Shown: positions 53,341 to 62,434, counted from the stretch's first letter. The stretch: DNA of 64,000 nucleotides from Bradyrhizobium sp. URHD0069 (GCF_000701345.1 NZ_KL370777.1:69467-133466); one strand, 5' to 3'. Numbers and translations: made by a program. Notes: generated from the letters alone by a model not told the origin.

Positions 53341-54477
53341 TCAATCCGATTTGGCGAGCGGGCCGGCGAATCCGGCGACTAATTTCACCAGGTCGGACTG
53401 GCGTTTGGTGCCGGTCTTCGCGAACAGCCGGTTAAGGTGCGTTTTCGCCGTTGCCTCGGAAATGCCGAGCACTTCGGCTATTTCCGGCACTCCGCCGGAT
53501 TCGAACACAGCGAGCAGAACACGAAGCTCGCTCGGCGTCAGACGGTAGAGTTTCGCAATGACTTCGGGCACGGGCGGCGATTCAGCCTGCGCCTTGCACA
53601 CGAACATGGCGACCGCGGCTGCGTACCCCACGCCCGTTCTTTGCCGCGCGCGTGAGGTCAGCGGCAGAATGTAGGCGACGTGGTTTTGCCCGTTAGTCCC
53701 GGCCAACGGCACGGCAACTCCATGCGCCGCGAAATTCGCATCTGCCATTTCGGCGCAAGCAAAGGCGGCCAGCATCGCTTCGTTGGTAGCCGGATCGGCG
53801 GCACTCAAATACCCGCCTGCCGCACGCAGAATCGCTCCTTCGGAAAGAATAATGTGGCCATTCAGGTTTGCGCGGACCAGGCGCCCTTTGACATCAATGA
53901 GAAACAAGCCTGCGGCAAGGCTGTCAAACGTGTCCGCCAGTGTCGCCGCTTCGGTGCGATTGAGCTGAAGGGTCCTGCCGATCAAAATGGCGCGCCGGAC
54001 ATGGGGCGCCAGGAGTTTCATGCGACGGTGCGCATTCTCATCCGACCGTCCATTCAGTTCGTGTCGGAAGACGGTGAAAACGGCGTAGCCGGTCGTCGAC
54101 TTGTCCAGCACCGACGTCACCATGTCGGCCCAGCCCTGCGGCTGCACCCATTCCTTGTAAAAGCGCGTATCGAGAAACTCGTCATAAGGAAGGATGTTGG
54201 TAATATCGACGACTTCGCCGACCTCGAAAAAGAACAGCCCCGGCGTGGTGGGGTCCATTCTGACGTACTTGTCGAGGTAGCTTTCCTGAAATTCTCCGGC
54301 GACCCCAAAGTGGTAAGTCAAGTCCGCAGTCTTGTAGACAGCATCCTTCGAATAGATGCTGGCTGCGCCTCCACCGACAAACACCGATGATTTTTGCAGA
54401 ACCACTTCCCACAGCTCCGGCTCAAGCGCGGCGTCGTAAATCTCGCCGATCAGATCCGATAGCTCTGCCTCCGACAT
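53341..54477 (-). CDS. LuxR-type regulator B
   Basis: 378 residues from ATG 54477, the same length as LuxR-A. Differences are concentrated in the N-terminal sensor part (for example FGVAGEFQESYLDKYVRMDP, EVVDITNILPYDEF); the C-terminal HTH half is almost unchanged (KRQSDLV for KRQADLV). Same domain order: conserved N-terminal region, PAS-like middle, LuxR HTH. It follows the methyltransferase pseudogene by 85 bp, the same order as in the second module. The divergence pattern suggests altered ligand or partner sensing with the same DNA target. Confidence 0.85.
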   Translation of the reverse strand: MSEAELSDLIGEIYDAALEPELWEVVLQKSSVFVGGGAASIYSKDAVYKTADLTYHFGVAGEFQESYLDKYVRMDPTTPGLFFFEVGEVVDITNILPYDEFLDTRFYKEWVQPQGWADMVTSVLDKSTTGYAVFTVFRHELNGRSDENAHRRMKLLAPHVRRAILIGRTLQLNRTEAATLADTFDSLAAGLFLIDVKGRLVRANLNGHIILSEGAILRAAGGYLSAADPATNEAMLAAFACAEMADANFAAHGVAVPLAGTNGQNHVAYILPLTSRARQRTGVGYAAAVAMFVCKAQAESPPVPEVIAKLYRLTPSELRVLLAVFESGGVPEIAEVLGISEATAKTHLNRLFAKTGTKRQSDLVKLVAGFAGPLAKSD

Positions 54478-54562
54478 ATCTCTGTACCATGTAGAACATC
54501 TCGCGCCCTCGAACGGCTTCTCCGCGTTCGCACTGCACGAGATTTCGTCGGCCAATGTAAAC

Positions 54563-55385
54563 TTAAAGTGGCGTTGTGACAACCACCTCGAGATACTCGC
54601 TGGGCACGACAAGGGAACCGTTGCCGCCGCGATTCATCCGTTCGAGCAAGCCAGCGAGGTCGGCCTCAAGAGCAGCCTGCTTTGTCGTGTCGAGCGCCGC
54701 GAACGCCCGATGGGTCGGACCATAGAAGTTTTTGAATACGGCCAGCCAATGGTCCGTTGACTTGTAGCGGAAGTTGAAAATCCGCCTTGAAGTCTTCACG
54801 CGACATTCAGGAAACAGTTCCGTAAGGCGCGCTTCCGTGCCCCAAAGCGCCGGGGACCTGATGCCGGCTGGTGGCGGTACATACCGACCAATGATTTTGA
54901 AGACCTGGCAAATGAAGCCGTCCGGGGTCCAGTTGGCGAGACCGATGCGTCCGCCGCCACGGACTACGCGAAACATTTCGGTAGCTGCCCGCTCTTGATC
55001 CGGCGTAAACATGACCCCGAAAGTCGACAACGCGATGTCAAAGCTGCGATCGGCGAAGGGAAGCGCTTCGGCGTCCGCCTGGCGGAATGCCACGTCCAGA
55101 CGTTCGGCAGCGGCTCGCTCCTTGCCACGTTCCAGCAGAGCGGCAACGTAATCAGTCGAGGTTACTTCTGCAAAGTGGCGTGCGTGCGGCTGCAAGCGTC
55201 GCGTTGCCGTCGCCGGCAGCGACGTCGATAACTCGTTCACCAGAGCGAATGTCAACTGCATCGCAAAGACGCTCGCCCACGATCTGCAGCGTCCTGCCCA
55301 CTACAGCGTAATCGCCGGAGGCCCACGTCGCCCGCTGACGTTCCTTGATGGCTGCGTAGTCCGGCGCAGCAAAAATCGTGTTCAT
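54563..55385 (-). pseudogene. SAM-dependent methyltransferase A, inactivated by a 4-bp insertion
   Basis: Full-length homologue of the intact copy at 62633-63451, but with 823 rather than 819 nt. It starts at ATG 55385 (MNTIFAAPDYAAIKERQRATW). After motif I (VIDVAAGDGNATLAAAR) the frame breaks at about 55180, where ACGC is duplicated (GCACGCACGCCAC against GC-CGC-CAC in copy B), giving TPLCRSNLD and a stop. The rest (HFAEVTSTDYVAALLERG...) continues in the other frame. The downstream frame could start internally but would lack the SAM-binding motif. Confidence 0.87.
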
Positions 55386-55598
55386 TAAAGATTACCTTTC
55401 AAATTGTCCGATGTGATTGTTTTGAGCGACTTTGAAAATGAACCGGAAGGCCTGATTTTTCGGAACGCCGGCTGCCAATGATTGATTGACGGCCGACATG
55501 ATCCGACGCGGCTCGCGATGACCCGGCAGCCGGATGGCCTGACCGTCCGTCCAAATCCATTCCATACGGTCAGTCGATGCGGCTTCCTCGCGACATCA
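55386..55598. other. Intergenic gap upstream of methyltransferase A
   Basis: 213 bp holding the promoter of the methyltransferase pseudogene. No copy of the palindromic box with conserved arms was found here. Confidence 0.45.
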
Positions 55599-58500
55599 TC
55601 AGAATTTAGCGCGGATCTTGACGCTGCCGCCATGCTGGGTGAGGCGCTCGCCGTAACGGCCGTCATAGCTGATGCGCCCATCGTAACGATCGCTGCTCAG
55701 CACTTCGAGGCCGGTGGACACTTCGCCCATCCATTGATCGAGCGGCGTCGTCACGGTGAAGGCCGGCACGCCCGCCGGCGAGCCGATGAATGACGCCGTT
55801 GCCTTCAGATTGTCCTCGCTGAACGCCCGGACTCCGGCACGCGCGAACGGCCGCAACAGAGTGCCGTTGCCATAGGCAAACTGACCGCCCACCTCCACCG
55901 CCGGCGCAATTGAGAACAGGGTGTCGGTCTGCCCGTGCACATTCAGCCCGACCGGGCCTGCACCGGTTTCCAGGATGCCGCCGCGAAAAATCCCGATCGC
56001 GTCGAAATCGACCAGCGGCTTGATGTAGGCGTTGTCGTTTCCGAACACATAGGCAGCCCGCACGCGACCGGAGAGGAAGCTCAACGACTGGTCGCCATTG
56101 GCCCGCACACCAGGCGTCACGTCGAAGCGGGTGACGTCGTAGCGCGCATGGCCTCCGGTGAGAGCGCCCGAGATCTGCCAGTTGCCGCGGATATATTTGG
56201 CTCCTCCGCCGATGTGGAACAGATTTCCCGTGGCGGAGGCGCGGTTATCGACCTTGATGTCGGAACTCTCATAGCCGGCAGCGATGCTGCCGAACCAGCT
56301 CGGCGCCAGCGCGAACTGCACGCCGGTCGAGGCGCTCCACGTCTTGTCCTGGTAGCCGATATTCTCAACCGTCCGGTCCACGTTCAGCACGCGTCCGCCC
56401 ATCCGCGCCCAGGCGCACTGGCCTTCCGCGATGAACACGCTGGCGTCGGTGCTTGCCGCCGTCGGACAGCTCATCAGGCTGTCGGTGAAACCGAGATTGC
56501 CGAGCACTACCGACTTGATCGGTGCGAGATAGGGCTCGGCGTGCAGCCGGTCGAGCGCCGCCGCATAGGAAGAAACACCGGCAAGATTGCCGAGATAGCC
56601 GAACAGGCCGCCGAGCGTGCCGCCGCCCGCGCCGAGCGCGCTTTGCAGGTGCGCGGCCGTCACTCGCTGGTTCGGCGTGAGCGCCGCACCGGCCGGCGTG
56701 AAGTTCGCCGTCACCGCCAGCACCATGTCCTGCGCATTGGGAAACAGCAGCTCATAATCGAAGACCAGTGTATCCTTGACGGTGATGCCGTTGTTGATGA
56801 TGTTGCCGGCGGCCGAAAGGATGGTGAATTGCTGCGCCGCTGCGACCAGGCCCTTGATCGTCGGCAGCACGGTGCCGGCAAGCGCGGCGGTGCCGGACAC
56901 GTTGACCTTATCCGCTGTGCCGTTGCCCACGTCGACGGCGAAGGCGCCGCCGGCGCCCTGGACAAAATTACCCGTCAGCGTCGTGGTGATCGGCGGCGTG
57001 CCGATGCCGCCCGGCGCAAACGTGCCGGCATTAGTGAGCAAGCCGGTGTTCAAGGGGTTGAGATCGACGATCGAACCGGAGTTGAACAGCGCCCCGGCGA
57101 GATTGTTGAATACGTTGGCGCCCGCGCCGAGCTTGACGTTGCCGGTGACGCCGCCGGAATTGTTGACGATTTCAACACCGGAAGCTCCCGTAACCGCATC
57201 GCCACTTAGGCTTGAAAGGGCTGCGGTCGCCCCGATCGTCAACTCGTTGGTGACACCCCCGGCCATCTGCACGGCAGGGCCGGTGCCACCAAGCACCGTC
57301 CCGCCGTTGATGGTGATTTTAGTATTTCCAGCTCCCGCGCCGCCAAAGGAGTTCGTAGAAATACCAATGCCGCCGGCAGTGATATTGCCCGTGCTGGTGA
57401 CGTTCACATTAGCAGCGGCACCGGTGCCGGAGAGCGACCGCGCCATGATCCCGTCGTCGCGGGATGTGATATTGCCTGTGCTGGTAACGGCGGCGGTAGC
57501 CGCGTCGCCGCTGGTCGCAGAGGCCAGCGAAAAGATCCCGATGGTGTTGCTAGTGACATCGCCGATATTGTTGACCGCTGCCGCGCCTGCCTTTCCGCTG
57601 ACGGACCTGGTGGCCGCATTCAGGCCGCTGGTGTTGCCGAAATTTGTTATCGTCACCTGCTTGGCCTCGCCTGTGCCGGTCGCGGTCGAGTTTGCGAGAA
57701 TTGCGAGTGCCGATGATGCGATATTGCCGGTGTTGATGACGATAACTTCGCCGGCATTACCAGCCCCGGCAGCCAACGACTTCGCTTCGATGCCGCCAAT
57801 ACCTCCGGCGCCAATACCTCCGGTCAGATTGCCCTTGCTGGCGACCGTCACGTCGCCGGCGTCGCCGTTGGTCTTGGCCTGCGAAATCGCGGAAATCAAA
57901 CGAGGCGTGTTGGTGCTGCTGATGTTGCCGGTATTGGAAACGGTAACGGCCGCCGCATTGCCGACGCCGCCCACGATCGAGTCGGCCGTTATGGCACCAG
58001 CAGAAATATTGCCGGTATTGGAAACGATCGCCGAGCCGGAATTGCCGTCTCCGCCGACAACGGAGCCTGCATTGATCCCGCCCGTGCTCAGGCTGCCCTT
58101 GTGCGACACCTCCACGGCGCCGGAATTGCCGTTTCCTTGAACGACGCTTGATTTCGCACCGATGCTCCCGGCGATGTTGCCATTGCTTGTAACAATCACG
58201 TCGCCGGAATTACCGTCTCCTGTGTTGACGTTTGACTCCGCCCTAATCGCCCTGTTGTTGCCTGCCGTTATGTTGCCGGTGAAGTTGACGGTGACCGTGC
58301 CGGCACCTCCGTTACCGATATTCGTGGAGTCGGCGGAAATTCCGGTCCCGCCGCTGACGATATTACCGTTCATGGTGATCGACACCGTGCCCGCAACCGT
58401 CGGACCAGCGGCCCCGGACTGGGCGGCAATTCCAGTGGCACCAGCGAAAATGTTGCCGGTATGATTCAGGGTTGTGGATGCACCAGTGAAGCTGAACAGA

Positions 58501-58988
58501 TTCATGCCGACATCGGCGCGGATGGCGAAGCTGCCCGTATTGCTGATGATATTGATGTTGCCAGCAACCCCAGACCAGCGGATTCCTTCGTCACTTGGAA
58601 GGGGGCCGATGTCTTGGGTCAGATTGTTGATGTGCAGGGTGGTGCCCGGCGCCGGATTGAAATCGCCTGCAGGCCCCGCGTCGATGCCACCCGACTGATC
58701 GCCGCTGCAGATGACGTCATTGCCCGCGCCGGGGACGCACAGATCGGGACCGGCCGTGGCCGAACGCGGCGCAGCGAGGCACAGCGCGCCCGCGGCGACC
58801 GTGCCGAACAGCATGGCGCGCCAGCCGGCCGAATCGCGGCGACAAGCGAGAGCGCCGGGACGAAGGCCGCCCGCATGGTTCGGTCGTGTTTCGGCGCGCG
58901 GTGCCGATAATGTTCCCGTGCGTGCGTAAGCGCTGTACCGTGTCATCGAAAACCAGACCATGTGGCCGAATACTTCATCGTGCCACAT
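55599..58988 (-). CDS. Autotransporter adhesin-like protein
   Basis: 1129 residues from ATG 58988 (another ATG at 58946, beginning MTRYSAYARTG, is possible). Extended signal region with hydrophobic core (AMLFGTVAAGALCLAAP), then a passenger of about 700 residues built from irregular beta-helix repeats carrying V(T/S)NTGNI(S/T) units. A Cys pair (DLCVPGAGNDVICSG) sits at its start. The C-terminal 280 residues form the autotransporter barrel (AWARMGGRVLNVD near 855; final SVKIRAKF). Exported by type V secretion. No protease or esterase motif, so adhesion is the likely role. A palindromic box lies 25-40 bp upstream. Confidence 0.88.
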   Translation of the reverse strand: MWHDEVFGHMVWFSMTRYSAYARTGTLSAPRAETRPNHAGGLRPGALACRRDSAGWRAMLFGTVAAGALCLAAPRSATAGPDLCVPGAGNDVICSGDQSGGIDAGPAGDFNPAPGTTLHINNLTQDIGPLPSDEGIRWSGVAGNINIISNTGSFAIRADVGMNLFSFTGASTTLNHTGNIFAGATGIAAQSGAAGPTVAGTVSITMNGNIVSGGTGISADSTNIGNGGAGTVTVNFTGNITAGNNRAIRAESNVNTGDGNSGDVIVTSNGNIAGSIGAKSSVVQGNGNSGAVEVSHKGSLSTGGINAGSVVGGDGNSGSAIVSNTGNISAGAITADSIVGGVGNAAAVTVSNTGNISSTNTPRLISAISQAKTNGDAGDVTVASKGNLTGGIGAGGIGGIEAKSLAAGAGNAGEVIVINTGNIASSALAILANSTATGTGEAKQVTITNFGNTSGLNAATRSVSGKAGAAAVNNIGDVTSNTIGIFSLASATSGDAATAAVTSTGNITSRDDGIMARSLSGTGAAANVNVTSTGNITAGGIGISTNSFGGAGAGNTKITINGGTVLGGTGPAVQMAGGVTNELTIGATAALSSLSGDAVTGASGVEIVNNSGGVTGNVKLGAGANVFNNLAGALFNSGSIVDLNPLNTGLLTNAGTFAPGGIGTPPITTTLTGNFVQGAGGAFAVDVGNGTADKVNVSGTAALAGTVLPTIKGLVAAAQQFTILSAAGNIINNGITVKDTLVFDYELLFPNAQDMVLAVTANFTPAGAALTPNQRVTAAHLQSALGAGGGTLGGLFGYLGNLAGVSSYAAALDRLHAEPYLAPIKSVVLGNLGFTDSLMSCPTAASTDASVFIAEGQCAWARMGGRVLNVDRTVENIGYQDKTWSASTGVQFALAPSWFGSIAAGYESSDIKVDNRASATGNLFHIGGGAKYIRGNWQISGALTGGHARYDVTRFDVTPGVRANGDQSLSFLSGRVRAAYVFGNDNAYIKPLVDFDAIGIFRGGILETGAGPVGLNVHGQTDTLFSIAPAVEVGGQFAYGNGTLLRPFARAGVRAFSEDNLKATASFIGSPAGVPAFTVTTPLDQWMGEVSTGLEVLSSDRYDGRISYDGRYGERLTQHGGSVKIRAKF

Positions 58989-59012
58989 CGCCGGGTCGCC
59001 GGCCGCGCCGCA

Positions 59013-59028
59013 TCAACCGTCCGGTTGA
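59013..59028 (-). promoter_or_regulatory. Palindromic box upstream of the autotransporter gene
   Basis: TCAACC-GTCC-GGTTGA, perfect 6-bp arms, 25-40 bp before the autotransporter start; preceded on the + strand by GCA, as in box 1. The wider 43-bp context is not conserved here. Confidence 0.55.
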
Positions 59029-59079
59029 GGTCACGGGAAAAGGGCACGGTGTGTCGCCGGAGCCACAGCAAATCGCCGT

Positions 59080-59277
59080 TCAATTTTGTGACGATTCCTC
59101 CCGATTGCGACCCGCGCCCGCGTTCGCCTTCTTTGGCTTCAGGGCCCTGCGTTTCATGGTCGCCGTCATCACCGCCTTCGCCTTCGTTTTGGCTGCGGAC
59201 CTGGAGGATGCGCCCGACTCTTCCACCGGCTCTCTCGAATGCGGCGAACCGCCAGCGGAATCCGTGTCTTTCTTCAT
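59080..59277 (-). CDS. Candidate small basic protein
   Basis: 65 residues starting MKKDTDSAGGSPHSREPVEE and rich in Lys, Ala, Arg (AAKTKAKAVMTATMKRRALK). GC-rich third codon positions are consistent with coding, but no ribosome site is visible and the composition is low complexity. No family recognised. The only other content of the 59029-59370 gap. Confidence 0.3.
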   Translation of the reverse strand: MKKDTDSAGGSPHSREPVEESGASSRSAAKTKAKAVMTATMKRRALKPKKANAGAGRNREESSQN

Positions 59278-59370
59278 GGGAAACCATACGTTGCTTGCTA
59301 GTTGCGGTCTTGAGTTGAGCGCCAAATCGAAAAGCCGCCGTGCGCCAGCCGGGCGACCTGCGCTGGACGT

Positions 59371-59499
59371 TCATCCGCAAAACCTGAATCCCTCAAGAAA
59401 AAAGGCCATTGCCGGCGTGCGATAGATTGTGAATGCGGCAAGGGTCATGACGCCGGCCAGTGCGAGCAGCGACAGGTTCAAAGCATTTTCCGCGTTCAC
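59371..59499 (-). CDS. Candidate 42-residue membrane protein coupled to the MFS gene
   Basis: GTG at 59499 overlaps the MFS stop as GTGA. The product MNAENALNLSLLALAGVMTL... has one transmembrane segment (about 8-24) and ends EGFRFCG. The overlap suggests translational coupling and thus a small partner of the transporter. Short length keeps this uncertain. Confidence 0.45.
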   Translation of the reverse strand: MNAENALNLSLLALAGVMTLAAFTIYRTPAMAFFLEGFRFCG

Positions 59500-60725
59500 G
59501 CAGCGCCCTCCACCGGTCGCTGAGCCACAGGGACTTCCTTGATGGGATAATTGAGGAACGCCGCGATAATGCTGAGTCCGATCGCAACAGCCCAGGCGAT
59601 ATCGTAGGAGCCAGTGCGGTCATACAGCCAACCGCCAAACCAGCCGCCAACGAAACCACCGACCTGATGCATGAAGAAGACGATTCCACCCAGCATCGAC
59701 ATATGCCGTACACCCCAGACCGTCGCCACGGTCCCGTTGGTCAAAGGCACCGTGGAGAGCCAGAACAAGCCCATCAGCACGCCGAAGCCATACGCGGAGA
59801 CGGCGGACGCTGGAATAATAACGAACGCAGCGATAACAGCCGCGCGGCAGAGGTAGACCCAAAACAGCATCATCGGCTTGCTTCGCGTGCCACCCCAAAG
59901 CCCGGCGTAATAGGTGCCTACGACATTAAAGAGGCCGATCAGCGCCAGCACCGTCGTTGCAACGGACGCGTCGATGCCCTTGTCCGCAAGCAGCGCCGGC
60001 AGGTGCACGGCGATGAAGACGACCTGAAAACCGCAAGCAAAAAAGCCGAATGCCAGCAGCCAGAAATCCCGGGACGCGAAAGCCTCTGCGAGCGCTTCGC
60101 GCGCCGTGGTTCGTCGCACCTGGGTGCTTTCCGTCTGCGCTGCTTCTTTCATGCCATAGGCAAGCGGCAAAATCAGCAATGAGAGCGCGGACAACGCGAC
60201 CAAGGCCCCATGCCAATTCAGCCAGCCGATGAGGCCAAGGGTTGCGGGAAGCATGATGAACTGGCCGAAGGAGCCGACCGCCATAGTGATACCCATCGCG
60301 AGCGAACGTTGGTCCGGCGCGACCAGCCGGCTAATCGCTCCGAGGATGACAGGAAACGTCGTTCCGGATTGGCCGAGCCCAACCAACACGCCTGCCCCAA
60401 AAATGAAGCTAAGCTCATTCGTCGCAGTGGACATCAGCCACAGACCGGCAGCGTAGAGCACGGCGCCGACGGCGATAATCTTCGGCGCACCGAAACGATC
60501 GGCAAGCATTCCGGCAAATGGCTGGCTGGCACCCCAGACAAGATTCAGCAGTGCAATCGCAAAAGCGAAGGTCTCACGTCCCCACCCCTGACCTGCCGTA
60601 ACGGGCTTGAGGAAAAGGCCGAAGCCGTGACGTATCCCGAGAGACAGAAGCAGGATGATGGAGCCGCATACGAGCGCCATCATCGCTCCGTCCCAGTTTT
60701 TCGCCGCAACCGGTTTGGATGTCAT
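59496..60725 (-). CDS. MFS transporter, oxalate/formate-antiporter-like (OFA/MCT)
   Basis: 409 residues with twelve hydrophobic segments: SIILLLSLGIRHGFGLFLKP near 22, FAGMLADRFGAPKIIAVG near 69 (the MFS loop 2-3 motif), GVLVGLGQSGTTFPVILG near 110, and GGIVFFMHQVGGFVGGWFGG near 347. This helix 1 pattern (GFGLFL.P) is typical of monocarboxylate/OFA-type carriers, so an organic anion is a reasonable guess. It follows the copy 2 cupin on the same strand, with a 139-bp gap. Confidence 0.85.
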   Translation of the reverse strand: MTSKPVAAKNWDGAMMALVCGSIILLLSLGIRHGFGLFLKPVTAGQGWGRETFAFAIALLNLVWGASQPFAGMLADRFGAPKIIAVGAVLYAAGLWLMSTATNELSFIFGAGVLVGLGQSGTTFPVILGAISRLVAPDQRSLAMGITMAVGSFGQFIMLPATLGLIGWLNWHGALVALSALSLLILPLAYGMKEAAQTESTQVRRTTAREALAEAFASRDFWLLAFGFFACGFQVVFIAVHLPALLADKGIDASVATTVLALIGLFNVVGTYYAGLWGGTRSKPMMLFWVYLCRAAVIAAFVIIPASAVSAYGFGVLMGLFWLSTVPLTNGTVATVWGVRHMSMLGGIVFFMHQVGGFVGGWFGGWLYDRTGSYDIAWAVAIGLSIIAAFLNYPIKEVPVAQRPVEGAA

Positions 60726-60864
60726 GATTTGCGTTCCTTGCGATGCATCTTCTGTGATTTTCAGCTCCCGCCGGGTCAGCCGTTTCCGCGACCGCCCCTA
60801 GGAGGCCGGTCACGCCTGACCGTGACCGACGCCGGTTCCGTTGGGTTGATGACCGGAGTTCAAA

Positions 60865-61326
60865 CTATTTCTTCCGCGGATCGTCGGCCGGGTTCACATA
60901 GGTGATGCCTTGCGGCCCCATGCCGTGAAGCTGGATCACGGTCTCGACCGGGAAGACCGCGTAATGCGTCATGCCCTTGGCGACATAGGAATAGCCGCCG
61001 GCCTTGATCGTCTCGCCCTTCTCTTCGTCGAGCTTGTCGCCGGTGCCGATATGGAAGACACCCGACAACACCGTCACGTTCTCGTCGTTGGGATGGGTAT
61101 GCGCGGGAATCTTGAAGCCCGCAGGCACCTTCAACCGGACGACGTACATGCCTTCCTTGGTGGGATCGCCCTTGATCACCGAAAACTGCGCGCCCGCCCC
61201 ATAGGCCGCAGGTGCGGTCCATTTCAGCGCATCGGGCTGTACTGTCGCGTGATGATCATCGGCGGCATCGGCTGAACTGGCAAATGCAGCCGTAGCCAGC
61301 ACAGCGAGAACGATAGACTTACGCAT
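60865..61326 (-). CDS. Secreted cupin protein, copy 2
   Basis: 153 residues from ATG 61326, with the same GGAGCGACC ribosome region as copy 1. Signal peptide MRKSIVLAVLATAAFASSADA, then a cupin core with HTHPNDENVTVLSG and MTHYAVFP. It differs from copy 1 in the mature part by about two residues (Gly for Ala in AAYGAGAQ, Glu for Lys in LDEEKGE). A half box (TCAACC) lies about 79 bp upstream. Its neighbour upstream is LuxR-C, as copy 1 lies downstream of LuxR-A/B. Confidence 0.85.
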   Translation of the reverse strand: MRKSIVLAVLATAAFASSADAADDHHATVQPDALKWTAPAAYGAGAQFSVIKGDPTKEGMYVVRLKVPAGFKIPAHTHPNDENVTVLSGVFHIGTGDKLDEEKGETIKAGGYSYVAKGMTHYAVFPVETVIQLHGMGPQGITYVNPADDPRKK

Positions 61327-61404
61327 GGTCGCTCCTTTTGAATGTTTCGGCCTTGTTGCTTTTCGTAGAGAGAGAGCTTTTGAAGAGATTCGCACCGCGC
61401 CGCG

Positions 61405-61420
61405 TCAACCGATCGATACA
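61405..61420 (-). promoter_or_regulatory. Partial palindromic box upstream of cupin copy 2
   Basis: TCAACC-GATC-GATACA keeps one perfect arm and the GCG flank of the other boxes; the second arm has 3 of 6 bases. About 79 bp upstream of the cupin start. Confidence 0.4.
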
Positions 61421-61426
61421 TTTTCT

Positions 61427-62434
61427 TCAAAGCGTGATTTTTCCAGTTAAAGAGAACCTGGTATCGACCGGTCCGGTGAAGCCCGCGACTAGTCTCACCA
61501 GATCGGCCTGACGCCTGGTGTTTGTCTTCGCGAATAGCCGATTGAGATGCGTCTTCGTCGTAGATTCCGAAATGCCAAGCGCCGCCGCGACACCCGAAAC
61601 GCCGCCGGATTCGAACACGGCGAGCAGAACGCGAAGCTCGCGTGGCGTCAGACCATAGAGTTCTGCGATGGCCTGCGGCGCGGCTGGCGCCTCAAGCTGA
61701 GTCCTGCAGACGAATACGGCGGCGACGACTGAATGTCCGGTGCCAATCTTTTGGCGCGCGCCCGAGGTCAACGGCAGGATATGTGCGACATAGTGTTGCC
61801 CGTCGGCCGCGGTCAGCGGCACGGCAATAGCCTGCTTACCAAGGTCTGCATCCCCGATGTCGATGCCGGCAAATGCAGCTCGCATCGCAGCGCCCGCGAT
61901 CGGGTCTGTCGCGACCAAATGCCCGCCTGCTGCGCGCAAAATCGACCCGTCAGAAATAATGGCATGGCCATTCGAGTTTGCCTGAACCAAGCGCCCCTTC
62001 TCAGCGGTGAGAAAGAGACCCGCCGCAAGGCTATCGAGCGTGTCCGCCAACCTCGCCGTCTCTGCTCGATAGAACTGAATCGTCTTGCTGATCAGGACGG
62101 CGCGCCGGACATGAGGCGCCAGCAGCGTCATACGATGACGCATGAGACTATCGGATGGCCCGTCCTGCTCATGCCCGAACAAGCCAAAAACAGCGTCGCT
62201 CGCTGTCGACTTTTCGAACACGGGGGTCGCCACGTCGACCGAACCCTGCGGCTGTGCCCACTCAAACCCGTGGGTCATGTCTGCCGTCTCGCTGACCGAA
62301 TCCTTCGAGGAGATAGCGGCTGCCTCTCCTCCGACAAATACAGAGGGTTTTTCCAGAACGTCCTGCAACAGCGACGAGCCTAACGCTGCGTCATAGATCT
62401 CGCTGATCAATGCCGAAAGCGTTTCCTCCGACAT
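61427..62434 (-). CDS. LuxR-type regulator C, internally shortened
   Basis: 335 residues from ATG 62434 (MSEETLSALISEIYDAAL), aligned with the paralogues; ATG 62458 is an alternative. HTH near 265-322 (LTPRELRVLLAVFESGGVSG...ISESTTKTHLNRLF) is conserved. Compared with A and B, 51 residues are missing in frame after MTHGF, joining directly to EWAQPQG; the lost part includes the VRMDPTTPG segment. The C-terminus has an eight-residue extra tail. Moderately diverged overall. Order methyltransferase-LuxR-cupin mirrors the other module. Confidence 0.84.
   Translation of the reverse strand: MSEETLSALISEIYDAALGSSLLQDVLEKPSVFVGGEAAAISSKDSVSETADMTHGFEWAQPQGSVDVATPVFEKSTASDAVFGLFGHEQDGPSDSLMRHRMTLLAPHVRRAVLISKTIQFYRAETARLADTLDSLAAGLFLTAEKGRLVQANSNGHAIISDGSILRAAGGHLVATDPIAGAAMRAAFAGIDIGDADLGKQAIAVPLTAADGQHYVAHILPLTSGARQKIGTGHSVVAAVFVCRTQLEAPAAPQAIAELYGLTPRELRVLLAVFESGGVSGVAAALGISESTTKTHLNRLFAKTNTRRQADLVRLVAGFTGPVDTRFSLTGKITL

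Larger units (their letters stand above)
53166..54560 (-). repeat. LuxR-regulator tandem duplication, unit 2
   Basis: Second unit, containing LuxR-B with the same 3' flank and box. Similarity to unit 1 ends about 80 bp upstream of the LuxR start codons, where unit 2 continues into the methyltransferase pseudogene. Confidence 0.8.

Noticed and set aside
51760-54560. Possible insertion sequence explaining the duplicated LuxR block
   Set aside because: No transposase, terminal inverted repeats or target duplication seen at the unit ends; simple tandem duplication fits.
56776-58140. Plus-strand open frame of 454 codons rich in Pro/Leu/Val
   Set aside because: Antisense to the autotransporter passenger repeats; repetitive shadow sequence without ribosome site.
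58886-59425. Plus-strand 179-codon frame upstream of the autotransporter
   Set aside because: Overlaps the autotransporter N-terminus in antisense and crosses the palindromic box; no domain.
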